Shown here: one piece after another, positions 1 through 7,848 of the stretch | Layout of the letters: the number at the start of each line of letters is the position of its first letter | How positions within the stretch are numbered: position 1 is the first letter of the stretch | NCBI GenBank assembly: GCA_937872715.1 | Contig: CALMTJ010000317.1 | Span: forward strand, 1 to 11,475 | Length of the DNA: 11,475 nt | Direction of reading: 5' to 3' | Source of the DNA: an uncultured Methylobacteriaceae bacterium | Lineage (GTDB): Bacteria; Pseudomonadota; Alphaproteobacteria; Rhizobiales; Beijerinckiaceae | Position numbers and translations under genes: made by a program | Notes under the pieces: model-generated | The model's input: only the letters and a program-made list of their open reading frames with translations | Databases searched by the model: none | What the model was told of the DNA's origin: nothing

Positions 1-248
1 ATCAAGTGCCCACCGGATCGCTGGACATCACGCTCTATCGCGACGATCTGATGAGGAATGCGGTCGGGCCGCAGCCGGTCGTCCGCCGCACCGAGATTCC
101 GTTTTCGATTGACGATCGACGGATCCTCCTCGTGGACGACGTGCTGCCCACCGGCGCGACCGCCAACGCCGCGTCCCGCGCCCTGCTCCGGGGCGGGGCG
201 GCGGCCGTGGACGTGCTCACCTTCGCGACCGTGGTGGCGGAGGCGTGA
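1..248 (+). CDS. Phosphoribosyltransferase-like protein, 3' end only; PyrR-like then ComF-like
   Basis: The reading frame is open from the left edge and stops at TGA 246-248; the true start lies outside the window. The first visible half (VPTGSLDITLYRDDL, then GPQPVVRRTEIPF) is the pattern of PyrR, the pyr-operon regulator and uracil phosphoribosyltransferase. After the PRPP-binding motif ILLVDDVL the protein no longer follows PyrR (usually YTGRTxRAALDAL) but reads TGATANAASRALLRGGAA and then VDVLTF, the usual C-terminus of ComF-family phosphoribosyltransferases. It stops where ComF proteins stop, without PyrR's last ~50 residues. Codon use changes at the same place: 9 of the 38 codons in 6-119 end in A or T, against none of the 42 codons in 120-245. 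A ComF gene next to grxC is what I would expect in this group, so the 3' part is probably native. Whether the chimera is functional cannot be judged from this fragment. GTG at 6 is not claimed as a start. Confidence 0.7.
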   Translation, partial: QVPTGSLDITLYRDDLMRNAVGPQPVVRRTEIPFSIDDRRILLVDDVLPTGATANAASRALLRGGAAAVDVLTFATVVAEA

Positions 249-306
249 CGGCGTGGCGGAACCGGGCCGGTTTTGCTAGATTGCCGGATCGGAAAGGTCC
301 CGGATC

Positions 307-564
307 ATGACCCCCAACACGATCTACACCAACTCCTGGTGCCCCTATTGCTCGGCCGCCAAGGAGCTCCTCTCCAACAACAACGCCCCGTTCGAGGAGA
401 TCGAGATCTCCGGCCGGACGGAGAAGCGGCAGGAGATGCTGAGCCGCTCGGGCGGCAGCTCCACCGTGCCACAGATCTTCATCGGCGACCGGCATGTCGG
501 CGGCTGCGACGACCTTTACGCGCTCGACAGGCGGGGCGAGCTCGACGCGCTGCTGGCCGCCTGA
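307..564 (+). CDS. grxC: Glutaredoxin 3
   Basis: This 85-residue cytosolic dithiol glutaredoxin uses glutathione to reduce protein disulfides and mixed disulfides. The redox site CPYC is at residues 12-15, right after the first beta strand (TIYTNSW). The cis-proline motif TVP is at 53-55 and precedes QIFIG; the glutathione-binding GG-C-DD stretch is at 65-69. Length and motif spacing are those of bacterial GrxC. The start is supported by a purine-rich GGAAAGG about ten bases upstream of ATG 307. A TTGCTAGATT stretch further upstream could be a -10 region, but I have little confidence in that. The next gene begins 14 bp after the stop, so the two are probably co-transcribed. That neighbour is a Nit1-like amidase, which also relates to glutathione. 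Nothing in the gene looks damaged. Confidence 0.95.
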   Translation: MTPNTIYTNSWCPYCSAAKELLSNNNAPFEEIEISGRTEKRQEMLSRSGGSSTVPQIFIGDRHVGGCDDLYALDRRGELDALLAA

Positions 565-578
565 CCCGGAGACCCGCC

Positions 579-1439
579 ATGCCCGCACCATCCTTCGTCG
601 CCGCCTGCGTCACCATGCGGTCCGGCCGCGACCCGCTCGCGAACCGCGACGCCGCCGTGGCGATGATCCGGGAGGCGGCCGGACGCGGCGCCTCCTTCGT
701 CCAGACGCCGGAGATGACGTCGCTCGTCGAGCGGAGCCGCGCCTCCCTGTTCGAGAATGTGAGGCCGGAGGAGAGTGACCCGACGCTCGCCGGCCTCCGC
801 GACGTCGCGCGCGAGACCGGGACGGTCGTGCATGTCGGCTCCCTCGCGGTGCGGAACGGCGACAAGGTCGCCAACCGGGCCTTCGTGATCGACCGCGACG
901 GCGCCGTGATCGCCCGCTACGACAAGCTCCACCTGTTCGATGTCGACCTGCCGAACGGGGAATCCTGGCGCGAATCGGCCACCTATACCGGCGGCGACAA
1001 GGCGGTGCTGGCCGAGCTTCCCTGGGGGATGCTCGGGATCACCATCTGCTACGACGTCCGTTTCCCGGCCCTCTACCGCGCCCTCGCGGATGCCGGCGCC
1101 GCCTTCCTGTCCGCGCCCGCCTGCTTCACCCGACAGACCGGCGAGGCGCATTGGCACGTGCTTCATCGGGCGCGCGCGATCGAGACCGGCTCCTTCATGA
1201 TCTCGGCCGCGCAGGGCGGCACCCACGAAGACGGCCGCGAGACCTTCGGCCATTCGATCATCGTGGACCCGTGGGGCCGCGTGCTGGCGGACAGCTCGGA
1301 CGAGCCCGGGATGGTGATGGCGACGATCGATACGGGGCTCGTCGCCGAGGCGCGCAGCCGCATCCCGGCCCTCCGGCACGGGCGGCCCTTCACGATCGAC
1401 GTGCAAGGGGCCGTACAGCGGCTCGCCGCCGCGGAGTGA
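579..1439 (+). CDS. Carbon-nitrogen hydrolase, Nit1/Nit2 type (probable deaminated glutathione amidase)
   Basis: This 286-residue protein of the nitrilase superfamily hydrolyses amide bonds in the cytosol. The catalytic triad is complete: Glu45 (in QTPEM), Lys116 (in YDKLHLFDVD) and Cys157 (in ITICYDVRFP). The CYDVRFP block, followed by SAPACFT and GEAHWHVLHRARAIE, and later GHSIIVDPWG, matches the Nit1/Nit2 branch. Characterised members remove the amide from deaminated glutathione (Nit1) or from alpha-ketoglutaramate (Nit2, omega-amidase). The aligned blocks look closer to Nit1, and glutaredoxin lies directly upstream, so deaminated glutathione is the preferred substrate; this is inference. 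ATG 579 is chosen because it follows a GGAG at 568-571 and gives the family N-terminus with FVAACVTM. An upstream in-frame extension to 273 runs through grxC in another frame and is not coding. Confidence 0.9.
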   Translation: MPAPSFVAACVTMRSGRDPLANRDAAVAMIREAAGRGASFVQTPEMTSLVERSRASLFENVRPEESDPTLAGLRDVARETGTVVHVGSLAVRNGDKVANRAFVIDRDGAVIARYDKLHLFDVDLPNGESWRESATYTGGDKAVLAELPWGMLGITICYDVRFPALYRALADAGAAFLSAPACFTRQTGEAHWHVLHRARAIETGSFMISAAQGGTHEDGRETFGHSIIVDPWGRVLADSSDEPGMVMATIDTGLVAEARSRIPALRHGRPFTIDVQGAVQRLAAAE

Positions 1440-1501
1440 CGGGCTCGTAACGGACCGGACACCGCCTATCTGCGATCCTGGTTCGTCGCCCTGGACGAGA
1501 G

Positions 1502-2005
1502 ATGATCCGCTACGCCCTGGCCTGCGATTCGGGCCACGATTTCGAATCCTGGTTCCCCTCCGGTGCGTCCTTTGACGCCCAGCGCGCCCGCGGCCTCGTC
1601 GAGTGCCCGGTCTGCGGGTCGACCGCCGTCGAGAAGCAGCTCATGGCGCCGGCCCTCGGCCGTGCCGCGAAACGCGCCCGGGACGAGGCTCCGGTGAAAC
1701 CGGTCGAGACCGCCGTCACGGCCGAGGCCCAGGTCCCGGAAACGCCTGCTCCTCCCCGGTCGCTCGCGCTGCTCTCCGAGCGGGAACAGGCCGTCCGCGC
1801 GATGCTGAAGGCGGTGCGCGAGCACGTCGTGAAGAACTCGGACTACGTCGGCACGTCCTTCGCCGACCAGGCCCGCAAGATGCATTACGGTGAGATCGAG
1901 CACCGCTCGATCTACGGCGAAGCGAACGGCGCCGAGACCAAGGCGCTGATCGAGGAGGGGATCGAGGTCCAGCCCCTCCCGGGCGTGCCCGACGACCGGA
2001 ACTGA
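1502..2005 (+). CDS. DUF1178 family protein
   Basis: This 167-residue protein has unknown biochemical function. The N-terminus MIRYALACDSGHDFESWF and the later CPVCGS are the hallmark of DUF1178. Cys8, Cys35 and Cys38, with His12 nearby, resemble a small zinc-ribbon-like metal site. Residues ~60-95 are rich in Ala, Pro, Val and Glu and look like a flexible linker. The C-terminal half (EQAVRAMLKAVREHVVKNSDYVG, then FADQARKMHYGEIEHRSIYGEA) is helical and typical of the family. The start ATG follows GACGAGAG, a weak Shine-Dalgarno. It lies 62 bp after the amidase gene on the same strand. This adjacency is one I recall from other alphaproteobacteria, but no functional link is known to me. Confidence 0.9.
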   Translation: MIRYALACDSGHDFESWFPSGASFDAQRARGLVECPVCGSTAVEKQLMAPALGRAAKRARDEAPVKPVETAVTAEAQVPETPAPPRSLALLSEREQAVRAMLKAVREHVVKNSDYVGTSFADQARKMHYGEIEHRSIYGEANGAETKALIEEGIEVQPLPGVPDDRN

Positions 2006-2085
2006 CCCCCGGGCCGTCCGGCGCGCGCTCGATCGATGAGCCGCAGGGCCGGAGTGGACGCTTCAAGCTGACATAGGCCGGAACT

Positions 2086-2181
2086 CCCCTTTCCCGTGCG
2101 GGAAGAGGGCGGGGGTGGGGGCTCGCAGGCCCCGGCGCTCCGGTGCCGTCTGCTCGGGACCACCTTCCCGCGAGTGGAAGG
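2086..2181. repeat. GC-rich hairpin repeats between convergent genes (REP-like, possible terminator)
   Basis: The spacer between the DUF1178 gene and brnA holds two small hairpins. The first, 2086-2110, pairs CCCTTTCCCG with CGGGAAGAGGG around a TG loop, with one bulge. The second pairs CCTTCC (2163-2168) with GGAAGG (2176-2181). A G-rich run lies between them. The phrase resembles intergenic palindromic units common in Methylobacterium and related genomes. Because the flanking genes converge, it could end transcription from both sides, though no T-tract follows. Nothing in 2006-2250 looks coding. Confidence 0.45.
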
Positions 2182-2250
2182 CAGCGCTGGGCCGGGTCAG
2201 CGGTCCTCCAAGCGATGGCCCTGGCCGGCAGCCGCGCAGCGCTGCCGAGG

Positions 2251-2517
2251 TCAGTGCCGCTCCAGCCATTCCCGCAAAGCCGCGTTGACGCGGGTCTGCC
2301 AGCCGGACCCCGTGGCCCGCAGCGCATCCAGAAGGTCGGCGTCGAGACGGAGGGTGACCTGCGTCTTCGGCCGTTCGAGCTTCGGACGGCCGCGTCGGAC
2401 CAGCCTGTCGCCGACCTTGAAATCCGCCGTCTCGAACCACTCGTCCGTCAGCTCCGGGATCTCGTCGTAATCCGCCGGAGTGAGCACGTGACCGTCGACC
2501 TTGGCGAGATCGGACAC
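2251..2517 (-). CDS. brnA: BrnA-family antitoxin
   Basis: This 88-residue protein is the DNA-binding antitoxin of a type II BrnT/BrnA system; BrnA proteins neutralise the BrnT ribonuclease and repress their own promoter. The N-terminal part has the acidic motif ADYDEIPELTDEWF, the middle has GDRLVRRGRPK, and the C-terminal part (TQVTLRLDADLLDAL, then GWQTRVNAALREWL) is the ribbon-helix-helix-like fold of PF14384. The start used is GTG 2517, four bases after the brnT stop codon. The frame is open for 18 more codons upstream, to 2571, and reads LVSKDDIGRASSEIV, which looks like BrnA N-terminus. It contains no ATG, GTG, TTG or CTG. So either the protein is shorter than usual or its original start has mutated (GTA at 2556-2554 is a candidate). 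The toxin partner is broken, leaving this a probable orphan antitoxin. Confidence 0.8.
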   Translation of the reverse strand: MSDLAKVDGHVLTPADYDEIPELTDEWFETADFKVGDRLVRRGRPKLERPKTQVTLRLDADLLDALRATGSGWQTRVNAALREWLERH

Positions 2518-2521
2518 GATC

Positions 2522-2793
2522 TCAGAGGATGCGCGACCGATATCGTCTTTGCTTACGAGCGTTCGCCTTCCTCATGGAGAACACGTGCTGGTCGGCGCCA
2601 CGCGGTGTCCAACCGACGACGACCATCCTGCCGGCCAGGAAGCCGACGGTCAGGACGCGCGTCTCGCCATAATCGCGGCGATCGTGACCTGCTCGAGCTT
2701 CGGACCGCTGAACACGAACGTTGCTTCCTCGAATCGCAGGCCGCGATGTTCGGCCGTCCAATCTCGCTTGGCTGGATCGAACGTGATCGCCGT
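2522..2793 (-). pseudogene. brnT: BrnT toxin gene, broken by a frameshift and loss of the start codon
   Basis: BrnT is a small ribonuclease toxin of about 90 residues. Its first half is readable from 2793 as ITFDPAKRDW, AEHRGLRFEEATFVF and SGPKLEQV, then runs into TGA at 2652-2650. Its second half is readable in another frame as DRRDYGETRVLTVGFLAGR, then WTPRGA and SMRKANARKQRRY, ending at TGA 2524-2522. Restoring one G near 2685/2686 (GTC-ACGATCGC back to GTCGACGATCGC) rejoins the two as Q-V-D-D-R-R-D-Y-G-E, and the region becomes exactly 91 codons including the stop. The expected first codon is ACG at 2793-2791, with an in-frame TAG immediately before it, so no normal start exists. Both lesions argue against a functional toxin. 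Codon use (GAT, CCA, CGA, GAA, CAT, GCA) is less GC-biased than in the neighbours, fitting acquired DNA. Confidence 0.82.
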
Positions 2794-2797
2794 CTAT

Positions 2798-2815
2798 TTT
2801 TCGTCGTGACGAAAA
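2798..2815. promoter_or_regulatory. Perfect 18-bp palindrome upstream of brnT (candidate BrnA operator)
   Basis: TTTTCGTC (2798-2805) and GACGAAAA (2808-2815) are exact inverted repeats around GT. The site lies four bases upstream of the old brnT start, in the spacer shared with the divergent nadE gene, and is AT-rich in a GC-rich setting. BrnA-type antitoxins repress their operon by binding inverted repeats near the promoter, so this is a plausible operator. I could not place convincing -35 and -10 boxes around it. Confidence 0.4.
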
Positions 2816-2924
2816 TCAAACCTTGCGAGATGCGCGGGCGCCGCCGATGCGGTGAGAACCTGGCTGCCGGGAATGATCCCTCGACCGGCTCCGTTCCGCG
2901 CTCCCGCGTGATATGATCGGCGGA

Positions 2925-4970
<2,046 letters not shown>

Positions 4971-4973
<3 letters not shown>

Positions 4974-5008
4974 CCGCCACGGCGGCTACGGCCGGGCGGG
5001 ACGGCCGT
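4971..5008 (+). terminator. Two tandem hairpins at the nadE stop codon
   Basis: TAGCCGCC (4971-4978) and GGCGGCTA (4981-4988) are perfect inverted repeats, and the first arm begins with the nadE stop codon TAG. Directly after it, ACGGCCG (4988-4994) pairs with CGGCCGT (5002-5008) around a seven-base loop. No T-run follows, so this would be a non-classical terminator or an mRNA 3' end stabiliser. It separates nadE from the ABC operon. Confidence 0.45.
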
Positions 5009-5084
5009 CCTCGAGGCAGCCGGCACCCGTGCGCGCCCAAACTATTTGCTCCGGCGCCCGCCTCCGCATGCTAACCTCCGGGCC

Positions 5085-5924
5085 ATGTCCGAGGCCCTTT
5101 CCGCCCCGCTCGCGGGCCGTGGCGCGCCCGCCGTGCCGCATCCCGGGCCGCCGATGATCGGCATGGCGGGCGTCACCAAAACGTTCAAGCGCCGGGACGG
5201 CGGCACGCATCTCGCGCTCGACACGATCGACCTCGACGTCGCGCCCGGCGAATTCGTGTCCATCCTCGGCCCGTCGGGATGCGGGAAGTCGACGCTCCTC
5301 TACATCGTCGGCGGTTTCGTCGCGCCGTCCGGCGGGAAGGTGACCGTGTCGGGTGATCCGGTGACGGGGCCGGGGCCGGATCGCGGTCCGGTGTTCCAGG
5401 AATTCGCGCTGTTCCCCTGGAAGACCGTGCTGGGCAACGTCGCCTACGGCCTGCGCGAAGGCGGGTTGTCGCGGCGCGACGCGGAGGCGCGGGCGGGCGA
5501 GCTCATCGAGCGCGTCGGCCTGAAGGGCTACGAGAGGTTCTACCCGCAGGCGCTCTCGGGCGGGATGAAGCAGCGGGTCGCGATCGCCCGGACCCTCGCC
5601 TACGGGCCGAAGATCCTGCTCATGGACGAGCCGTTCGGCGCGCTCGACGCCCATACGAGGATCAAGCTCCAGAATCAGCTCCTCGAATTGTGGGAGCGGG
5701 ACCGCAAGACGGTGCTGTTCGTCACCCACGCGGTGGATGAGGCCGTGTTCCTGTCCGACCGCGTGGCGGTGATGAGCCGGCAGCCCGGGCGCATCAAGGA
5801 GGTTGTCGCGATCGACCTCCCGCGGCCGCGGCACCGGGACGAGCTCCTCCTGGACCGGCGCTACCAGCGCCACGTGATCGACCTCGAGCGGATGATCGAG
5901 GATCCGCCGGATTTGGCATCGTGA
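5085..5924 (+). CDS. ABC importer ATP-binding protein, nitrate/sulfonate/taurine type
   Basis: This 279-residue cytoplasmic ATPase powers import through the two permeases encoded next. All motifs are present: Walker A GPSGCGKST at 62-70, Q-loop Gln105 in FQEFALFPW, signature LSGGM at 157-161, Walker B ILLMDEP at 177-183, D-loop ALD, and switch histidine His215 in FVTHAVDEA. The FPW after the Q-loop and the overall length place it in the SsuB/TauB/NrtD group. The first ~24 residues (rich in Ala, Pro, Gly) are an extension ahead of the usual start of the fold. ATG 5085 is preferred over the in-frame ATG at 5046, which would add residues that do not look like the family. TTGCTC (5046-5051) and TGCTAA (5069-5074), 17 bp apart, might be a promoter, but the match is weak. 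Its TGA overlaps the next start as GTGA. The substrate is unknown. Confidence 0.92.
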   Translation: MSEALSAPLAGRGAPAVPHPGPPMIGMAGVTKTFKRRDGGTHLALDTIDLDVAPGEFVSILGPSGCGKSTLLYIVGGFVAPSGGKVTVSGDPVTGPGPDRGPVFQEFALFPWKTVLGNVAYGLREGGLSRRDAEARAGELIERVGLKGYERFYPQALSGGMKQRVAIARTLAYGPKILLMDEPFGALDAHTRIKLQNQLLELWERDRKTVLFVTHAVDEAVFLSDRVAVMSRQPGRIKEVVAIDLPRPRHRDELLLDRRYQRHVIDLERMIEDPPDLAS

Positions 5925-6721
5925 GCAGAGCCGCATCCCGCACGGGAGCGGCCCTGCGGCCCGGCCTGCCGCCTTTCCTCGCCTGCCTCGCGCTTCTCCT
6001 CGCCTGGCAGATCGCGGCCCGTTTCCTGGCGGTCGGCGGCGTGCCGGACGCGCTCTCCACCTTCCGGGAGCTGCCGGCCATCATCGGCGACCGCGAGGCG
6101 CTGGGCGAGATCGCGGCCTCCCTTCGCAGGATGGGCGCCGGGTTCGGCCTCGCGCTCCTGTTCTCCGTGCCGCTCGGGCTCCTCATGGGCCGGAGCCGCC
6201 TCGTCTCCGCGCTCGTCAACCCGCTCCTGATGGTCGGATATCCCGTGCCCAAGGCGGCGCTGATGCCGCTGATCATGCTCTGGCTGGGCGTGGGCGACGC
6301 CGCGAAGATCCTGGTGATCGTCCTCGGCGTCAGCCTGCCGATCATCTACCATTCCCGCCAGGGGGCGCGGGCCGTGGAGGAGAAGCTCCTCTGGTCGGCG
6401 GCCGCGATGGGAATGTCCGGCCCGGCGCGCCTCGCCCGGATCGTGCTGCCGGCCGCCCTGCCGGAGATCCTCGTCGGCTGCCGGACCGGGATCGTGCTGG
6501 CGCTCATCACGATGATCACGAGCGAGATGATCGCCCGGCAGACGGGGGCCGGGAATATCCTGTTCAACGCGCTGGACATGGCCCAGTACGAGACGGTCTA
6601 CGCCATGATCCTCGTGGTGAGCGCGCTCGGCATCGCTCTCGACGTCCTCTTCGAGCGGCTGCGCTCCGGCCTGACCGGATGGGCCGAGCCGATCCCTTCG
6701 CCCGCGATCGCCCCTGCATGA
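5921..6721 (+). CDS. ABC importer permease, nitrate/sulfonate/taurine type (first)
   Basis: This 266-residue inner-membrane protein belongs to the BPD_transp_1 permease family (SsuC/TauC-like). Hydrophobic segments are visible at about residues 15-35, 68-88, 100-145 (two or more passes), 188-205 and 225-245. The cytoplasmic coupling loop that docks on the ATPase is recognisable as EEKLLWSAAAMGMSG followed by IVLPAALPEIL, the degenerate EAA motif of this family. The start is GTG 5921, overlapping the ATPase stop by 4 bp, which indicates translational coupling. It differs clearly from the second permease, so the pore is probably a heterodimer rather than the homodimer usual for SsuC or TauC. 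No substrate-binding protein is encoded beside it. Confidence 0.9.
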   Translation: MSRAASRTGAALRPGLPPFLACLALLLAWQIAARFLAVGGVPDALSTFRELPAIIGDREALGEIAASLRRMGAGFGLALLFSVPLGLLMGRSRLVSALVNPLLMVGYPVPKAALMPLIMLWLGVGDAAKILVIVLGVSLPIIYHSRQGARAVEEKLLWSAAAMGMSGPARLARIVLPAALPEILVGCRTGIVLALITMITSEMIARQTGAGNILFNALDMAQYETVYAMILVVSALGIALDVLFERLRSGLTGWAEPIPSPAIAPA

Positions 6722-7488
6722 GGGCGGTCGCCGGCTCCCTCCACGGCCTCGTCGGGCTGGCTCCGATCGCCGGGCTCGTCCTCGCCTGGCAGGTCCTGCT
6801 CACCGCCGGCTGGGTGCCGTCCGCGCTCCTGCCCTCGCCCGGCGCCGTCCTCGCCCGGACGGTCGCGAGCCTCGGCGACCCTGCCTTCCTCGGCCACCTC
6901 GCCTCCACCCTCTACCGGCTCGCGGCAGGTTTCGCGATCGCGCTCGCGATCGTGTTCGCGCTCGGCCTCGCGGGCGCGACCAGCCGGATCGCGGACGCGG
7001 CGCTCCGTCCGGTGATCCGGGTGCTGGCCCCCATCCCGAAGATCGCGCTCTACCCGGCGCTGATCCTGTCGCTCGGGTTCGACGACGCCCCGAAGATCAT
7101 CCTGGTGGCCGCGGACGCGCTCTTCCCGATCCTCCTCGCCACCTATGGCGGCGCCGGCGCGGTCGAGCAGAAGCTCCTCTGGTCCGCCCGGGCCGCCGGC
7201 ACCTCCCGGGCCGGGACGATCCTGAAGGTGGTTCTCCCAGCGACCCTGCCGTCGATCCTCACCGGCAGCCGCATCGCGCTCGTAGTCGCATGCATCGTCG
7301 TGTTCCTGGCGGAGATGATCACGTCGACGGACGGGCTGGGCTACCTGCTCGTCCGGTCGGGACGCGCCTTCCAGACGGTCGACATGTTCGTGCCGCTCCT
7401 CGCGATCTCCGCCGTCGGGCTTGCCCTGGACGGCGCGCTCGCGGCGGCCCGACGCGTCCTCCTCCGCGGCTTTCCCGAAGAGGAATGA
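6718..7488 (+). CDS. ABC importer permease, nitrate/sulfonate/taurine type (second)
   Basis: This 256-residue inner-membrane permease belongs to the same family as its upstream neighbour. Hydrophobic segments are visible at about residues 8-30, 63-82, 95-145, 180-200 and 220-240. The coupling loop reads EQKLLWSARAAGTSRAG followed by VVLPATLPSILTGSR, parallel to the first permease. ATG 6718 overlaps the previous stop as ATGA, so the three genes form one translationally coupled unit. An in-frame ATG at 6679 lies inside the first permease and gives a charged, non-homologous extension, so it is not used. The operon appears to end here: the next 170 bp hold no gene on either strand that I can support. 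The natural substrate cannot be read from the permeases; sulfonates, taurine, nitrate or pyrimidine-like compounds are all possible for this family. Confidence 0.9.
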   Translation: MRAVAGSLHGLVGLAPIAGLVLAWQVLLTAGWVPSALLPSPGAVLARTVASLGDPAFLGHLASTLYRLAAGFAIALAIVFALGLAGATSRIADAALRPVIRVLAPIPKIALYPALILSLGFDDAPKIILVAADALFPILLATYGGAGAVEQKLLWSARAAGTSRAGTILKVVLPATLPSILTGSRIALVVACIVVFLAEMITSTDGLGYLLVRSGRAFQTVDMFVPLLAISAVGLALDGALAAARRVLLRGFPEEE

Positions 7489-7635
7489 TTCGTTTTGCGG
7501 CATGAGCGGCCGGTCACGCGTGGAACACGCTCGAATACGAAAAACTCGATCAAGGTCGTCTTCTCGACATTCCGTGTATCCGACCTTCATCCTGCCGACG
7601 TGAAACGCTTCGCCTTGCGAGACGGCAGGTCTAGG

Positions 7636-7653
7636 GTCTCCTCATCAGGAGGT
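7636..7653 (+). promoter_or_regulatory. Hairpin covering the Shine-Dalgarno of the small membrane protein
   Basis: CTCCT (7638-7642) is complementary to AGGAG (7647-7651) with a four-base CATC loop, and two G-T pairs can extend the stem on each side. The right arm is part of AGGAGG (7647-7652), a near-perfect ribosome-binding site six bases before ATG 7659. If folded, the hairpin would hide that site. The short stem makes chance pairing quite possible. Confidence 0.3.
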
Positions 7654-7658
7654 TGATC

Positions 7659-7841
7659 ATGGAAACGGCGATGACGAGCGTTGGCGAGAGCACGCGGTTC
7701 GAGGTGTCGAAAGCTGATTTCGTGCGGAAGGCACGCGAGATGGGCTGGCCCTTCTGGCGAGGCGTCCTGATCGGCTTCGTGGCGGCATTCCCGATGGCCT
7801 ATATCGCGGTGGCCGGCGAATCCTTCATGGGCCTCGGCTGA
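7659..7841 (+). CDS. Small single-pass membrane protein, unknown function
   Basis: This 60-residue protein is not one I can assign to a named family. Residues 1-34 are polar with mixed charge (FEVSKADFVRKAREMGWPFW), and residues 35-52 (GVLIGFVAAFPMAYIAVA) form one clear transmembrane helix, followed by a short tail. There is no lipobox or cleavage site, so the helix probably serves as an anchor with the charged part in the cytoplasm. The start is well supported by AGGAGG six bases upstream of ATG 7659; an in-frame TTG at 7653 overlaps that site and is less likely. It stands alone between the ABC operon and a convergent gene whose stop is 7 bp away. Codon use agrees with the neighbours. Confidence 0.7.
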   Translation: METAMTSVGESTRFEVSKADFVRKAREMGWPFWRGVLIGFVAAFPMAYIAVAGESFMGLG

Positions 7842-7848
7842 CCGGACG

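Noticed and set aside
4986..5936. A 316-residue minus-strand frame opposite the ABC ATPase
   Set aside because: The sense frame has every ABC ATPase motif; this one is antisense noise from high GC content.
7489..7658. Missing binding-protein gene or RNA gene after the second permease
   Set aside because: No frame of useful length or signal peptide is present, and I see no tRNA or riboswitch pattern; a GGAAC at 7522-7526 lacks a matching -10 box for an EcfG-type promoter.
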